From: JAZKJD01 sp040384585
Lineage (GTDB): Bacteria > Pseudomonadota > Gammaproteobacteria > Diplorickettsiales > Diplorickettsiaceae
NCBI GenBank assembly: GCA_040384585.1
Contig: JAZKJD010000016.1
Location: 1-64,000 of the forward strand
Length of the DNA: 64,000 nt
Direction of reading: 5' to 3'
Shown here: in pieces, positions 62,173-64,000 of the stretch
How positions within the stretch are numbered: the stretch's first letter is position 1
Layout: every line of letters starts with the position of its first letter
Notes under the pieces: model-generated
What the model was told of the DNA's origin: nothing
Database searches by the model: none
The model's input: the letters and a program-made list of their open reading frames with translations, nothing else
Made by a program: the position numbers and the translations under genes

Positions 62173-63189
62173 TTATTGTCCTTTCGGTATAATAACATAG
62201 TACTGCACTACAGCCACTTCGCCTTCAACGTAGTGATTGCAGGATTTCACCTGAAACCCCAAACTTTCTATGAATGATAAAGCAAGTAAAACAGGTGTAT
62301 GACCAAATAAAATTGCCTGACCATTCGGCTTTAAACAGCAAATAATTTGTTTAAATAATTGCTTGGCTAATTGCGTTGACACAACCTCCGCATTTAAAAA
62401 ACGAAAAAATATATAGTCACAGGAAGCTGTTGCAACACCTGGCTTCATTGAATTACCACAAATAACTTGATCTAGTTTAGGTGCGGCCCATTCACACATT
62501 TGTGGACTGATATCCTGTCCAATAACAATAGCTTCAGGAACAGCTTGTTTGATAACACTTAAAAATTCGCCAGTTGAACAGGCTGGATCGTAAACAATAG
62601 GTTGTTTATTCTCACCTGATTTGACTAAATCTGCGCTAATTTGACGTAAATAGCGTTCACCCAAACTGAGAAAATGTGCTCTCTCTTTCGTAATAAACCA
62701 ACCTTGTTCTGGTGTATTAATCTCACGTCGCTCTACTTTAGACAAATGGACAAAAGGATGGTAAATATCAATCTCTCGATGATTCTTCAACTGTTCAAAT
62801 ACCTGGCAACGCTTTGTAAAAGACACCGATTTATAAAATAATTCAATTCCCTCCTGAGATACTTGTGAGCGGATCAATTCACCTAATAACATTTCTACCT
62901 TTACTAATGAACAAAAAAAGCCAGGCGATCCATGGCAAGTTACTATTTCAGAAAGTAGTTTACGACCACAATAAATCTGACTACCAATAACAAAGAAAAA
63001 AAAACGTATCGGTTGATCCTCCCAAGCTTCAAAAACGGATGCTATTTTTTCACTATGCAAAGCACTTAGCTGCATTTGCTGACGATGAAACGCTTGAATT
63101 GCTTTTTCTCTCACGTAAACTTCAGGTTTTATTTGGCTCGCTTCATACCATATATCGATATTCTTAGCGACTTGTAAAATCTCTTCCAT
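62173..63189 (-). CDS. SAM-dependent methyltransferase of a biosynthetic operon
   Basis: A 338-residue protein with a C-terminal class I methyltransferase domain. Motif I is VYDPACSTGEFLSV with Asp201, followed by VIGQDISPQMCEWA (acidic motif II) and CDYIFFRFLNAE, then LKPNGQAILFGHTP. The first 170 residues form a helical region without a recognised domain (LHSEKIASVFEAWEDQP, FFVIGSQIYCGRKLL). It is not an rRNA or protein methyltransferase I know. Spacing of 9 bases from the thioester reductase gene indicates that it methylates the same product, probably on O, N or C of a carrier-bound or released intermediate. Confidence 0.75.
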   Translation of the reverse strand: MEEILQVAKNIDIWYEASQIKPEVYVREKAIQAFHRQQMQLSALHSEKIASVFEAWEDQPIRFFFFVIGSQIYCGRKLLSEIVTCHGSPGFFCSLVKVEMLLGELIRSQVSQEGIELFYKSVSFTKRCQVFEQLKNHREIDIYHPFVHLSKVERREINTPEQGWFITKERAHFLSLGERYLRQISADLVKSGENKQPIVYDPACSTGEFLSVIKQAVPEAIVIGQDISPQMCEWAAPKLDQVICGNSMKPGVATASCDYIFFRFLNAEVVSTQLAKQLFKQIICCLKPNGQAILFGHTPVLLALSFIESLGFQVKSCNHYVEGEVAVVQYYVIIPKGQ

Positions 63190-63198
63190 GTTTTTATC

Positions 63199-64000
63199 TT
63201 ATCCATTTAATGGAAGTAAGAGAGCAGAAAGCCGGCTCAATACTTCTTTAGAGTTCAATGTACACATTCCAAATGAATTTAAAAACGATTCTAATTTGGC
63301 TTCATTCTCTTTTAAAGAGAATGAAGTAGGGAACATCATATGATGAAAGGGTGCATTTGCTTGGTAAAGCGGCAAAAAAGCAGTTAATGGCATTTCTTCA
63401 GACGTTATTTGCAATAATTGTTCGCGCCAATGTGCATAAGACGTTTTAAGTAACTGGTAATGACACAACGCTTTTAAGCATTCTTGCCACGATATACCTT
63501 CGTCTGCCAATATCAATTCGTTCGGTAAATGCTGCGTGGTTAACGTCAATGCCGATACTACCTTAGCACAGTCTTCAGCAGCAAGTATCGCGAGATGATC
63601 TGATAAATCGGGCATTAACTGCATCTTAATACATTGTAATAATCTGCAAATAAAATGGTCTTTTTTAAGTATCTGTAGCGAATCATGGTTTAAATCATAA
63701 ACTAAAGGCAATTTAAGAATACACGTGTTTAAACCCTTTTGTGCAGCACAGTTTAGCAACTCTTCACTTGCTCCTTTACTTAGATCATAGCCAGTATATC
63801 GCCCACCCTTATTCAAGAGAGGAGATATTGCCGAAGTACTGCTGATGTAAATAAATTTGTGAACAGCTTTCGAATGAACCCATTCAAGCAAATGATAAGT
63901 TGCTGTCACATTAGGTTTATAAAGACTTGATAAATCATATAAATGGTTAACTTGAGCGGCACAATGTATCACTGCATCAATCGTCTCATGAACCAAGTAT
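63199..64000 (-). CDS. C-terminal thioester reductase domain of a larger NRPS/PKS-type protein (partial)
   Basis: The frame is open to the window edge, so this is the 3' end of a larger gene. The visible 266 codons form the second part of an SDR-type thioester reductase: IDAVIHCAAQVNHLYDLSSLYKPNV (cofactor pocket after the GxxGxxG, which is off the edge), FIYISSTSA, the catalytic Y-x3-K (YDLSK, Tyr70 and Lys74 of the visible part) and a helical substrate lid. Such domains release carrier-bound acyl chains as aldehydes or alcohols at the end of NRPS or PKS assembly lines, or of carboxylic acid reductases. Whether the upstream part is a multimodular synthase is unknown from this window. Confidence 0.8.
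   Translation of the reverse strand, partial: YLVHETIDAVIHCAAQVNHLYDLSSLYKPNVTATYHLLEWVHSKAVHKFIYISSTSAISPLLNKGGRYTGYDLSKGASEELLNCAAQKGLNTCILKLPLVYDLNHDSLQILKKDHFICRLLQCIKMQLMPDLSDHLAILAAEDCAKVVSALTLTTQHLPNELILADEGISWQECLKALCHYQLLKTSYAHWREQLLQITSEEMPLTAFLPLYQANAPFHHMMFPTSFSLKENEAKLESFLNSFGMCTLNSKEVLSRLSALLLPLNG

Overview
The window is AT-rich chromosome from an intracellular gammaproteobacterium of the order Legionellales, most likely a Rickettsiella/Diplorickettsia-type relative of Coxiella. That assignment is inferred. It rests on standard gammaproteobacterial gene blocks (djlA-lptD-surA, hemDXY, rpsO-pnp, tamA-tamB, rlmN-pilF-hisS-yfgM-bamB-der, guaB-guaA, gcvR-bcp), on many short palindromic repeats between and inside genes, and on host-directed proteins next to housekeeping genes. 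No complete transposase, phage or CRISPR array is visible.

Layout. 0.2-9 kb: gph, ribE, waaA, djlA, rpe, a small lipoprotein, lptD and surA. 9-13 kb: hemD-hemX-hemY and an exported S66 peptidase. 13.4-21.1 kb: a pyrimidine operon on the minus strand, pyrD-carA-carB-pyrB-pyrC. 21.2-24.2 kb: tRNA-Leu(CAG), a rhodanese, pnp and rpsO. 24.4-29.3 kb: an S24-like regulator, nth, a detached hemC, an acyltransferase and dacA. 29.4-33.7 kb: tamA-tamB. 33.8-36.4 kb: two convergent probable effector genes, a U-box protein and an edema-factor/ExoY-type nucleotidyl cyclase. 37-44.3 kb: coaX, hisC, two methyltransferases, a large membrane protein and dam. 44.3-52.3 kb: der, bamB, yfgM, hisS, pilF, rlmN, ndk and glpQ. 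52.4-59.9 kb: a LuxR-type sensory domain without HTH, a second S24-like regulator, guaB-guaA, an AI-2E-family permease, bcp and gcvR. 60.3-64 kb: the downstream end of a carrier-protein-dependent (NRPS/PKS) operon whose main gene runs off the right edge.

Repeats shape the locus. I separate six families: R1 (about 200 bp, nested palindromes), R2 (about 145 bp, 20-bp terminal inverted repeats), R3 (about 143 bp, 16-bp terminal inverted repeats), R4 (125 bp palindromic), R5 (palindromic fragment) and R6 (ends TGCAC..TACAAAAAAT). One R4 copy lies in frame inside tamB. R3 supplies the start of yfgM and the stop of hisS. R1 supplies the ends of nth and hisC. Inverted R1 copies sit exactly at the two breakpoints that separate hemC from hemDXY, so a 16.7-kb inversion explains the broken hem operon.

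The most notable content is the effector pair at 33.8-36.4 kb. One protein has a U-box fold that would recruit host E2 enzymes. The other carries nearly all the sequence signatures of host-activated class II adenylyl cyclase toxins, with the usual catalytic histidine apparently replaced by lysine.
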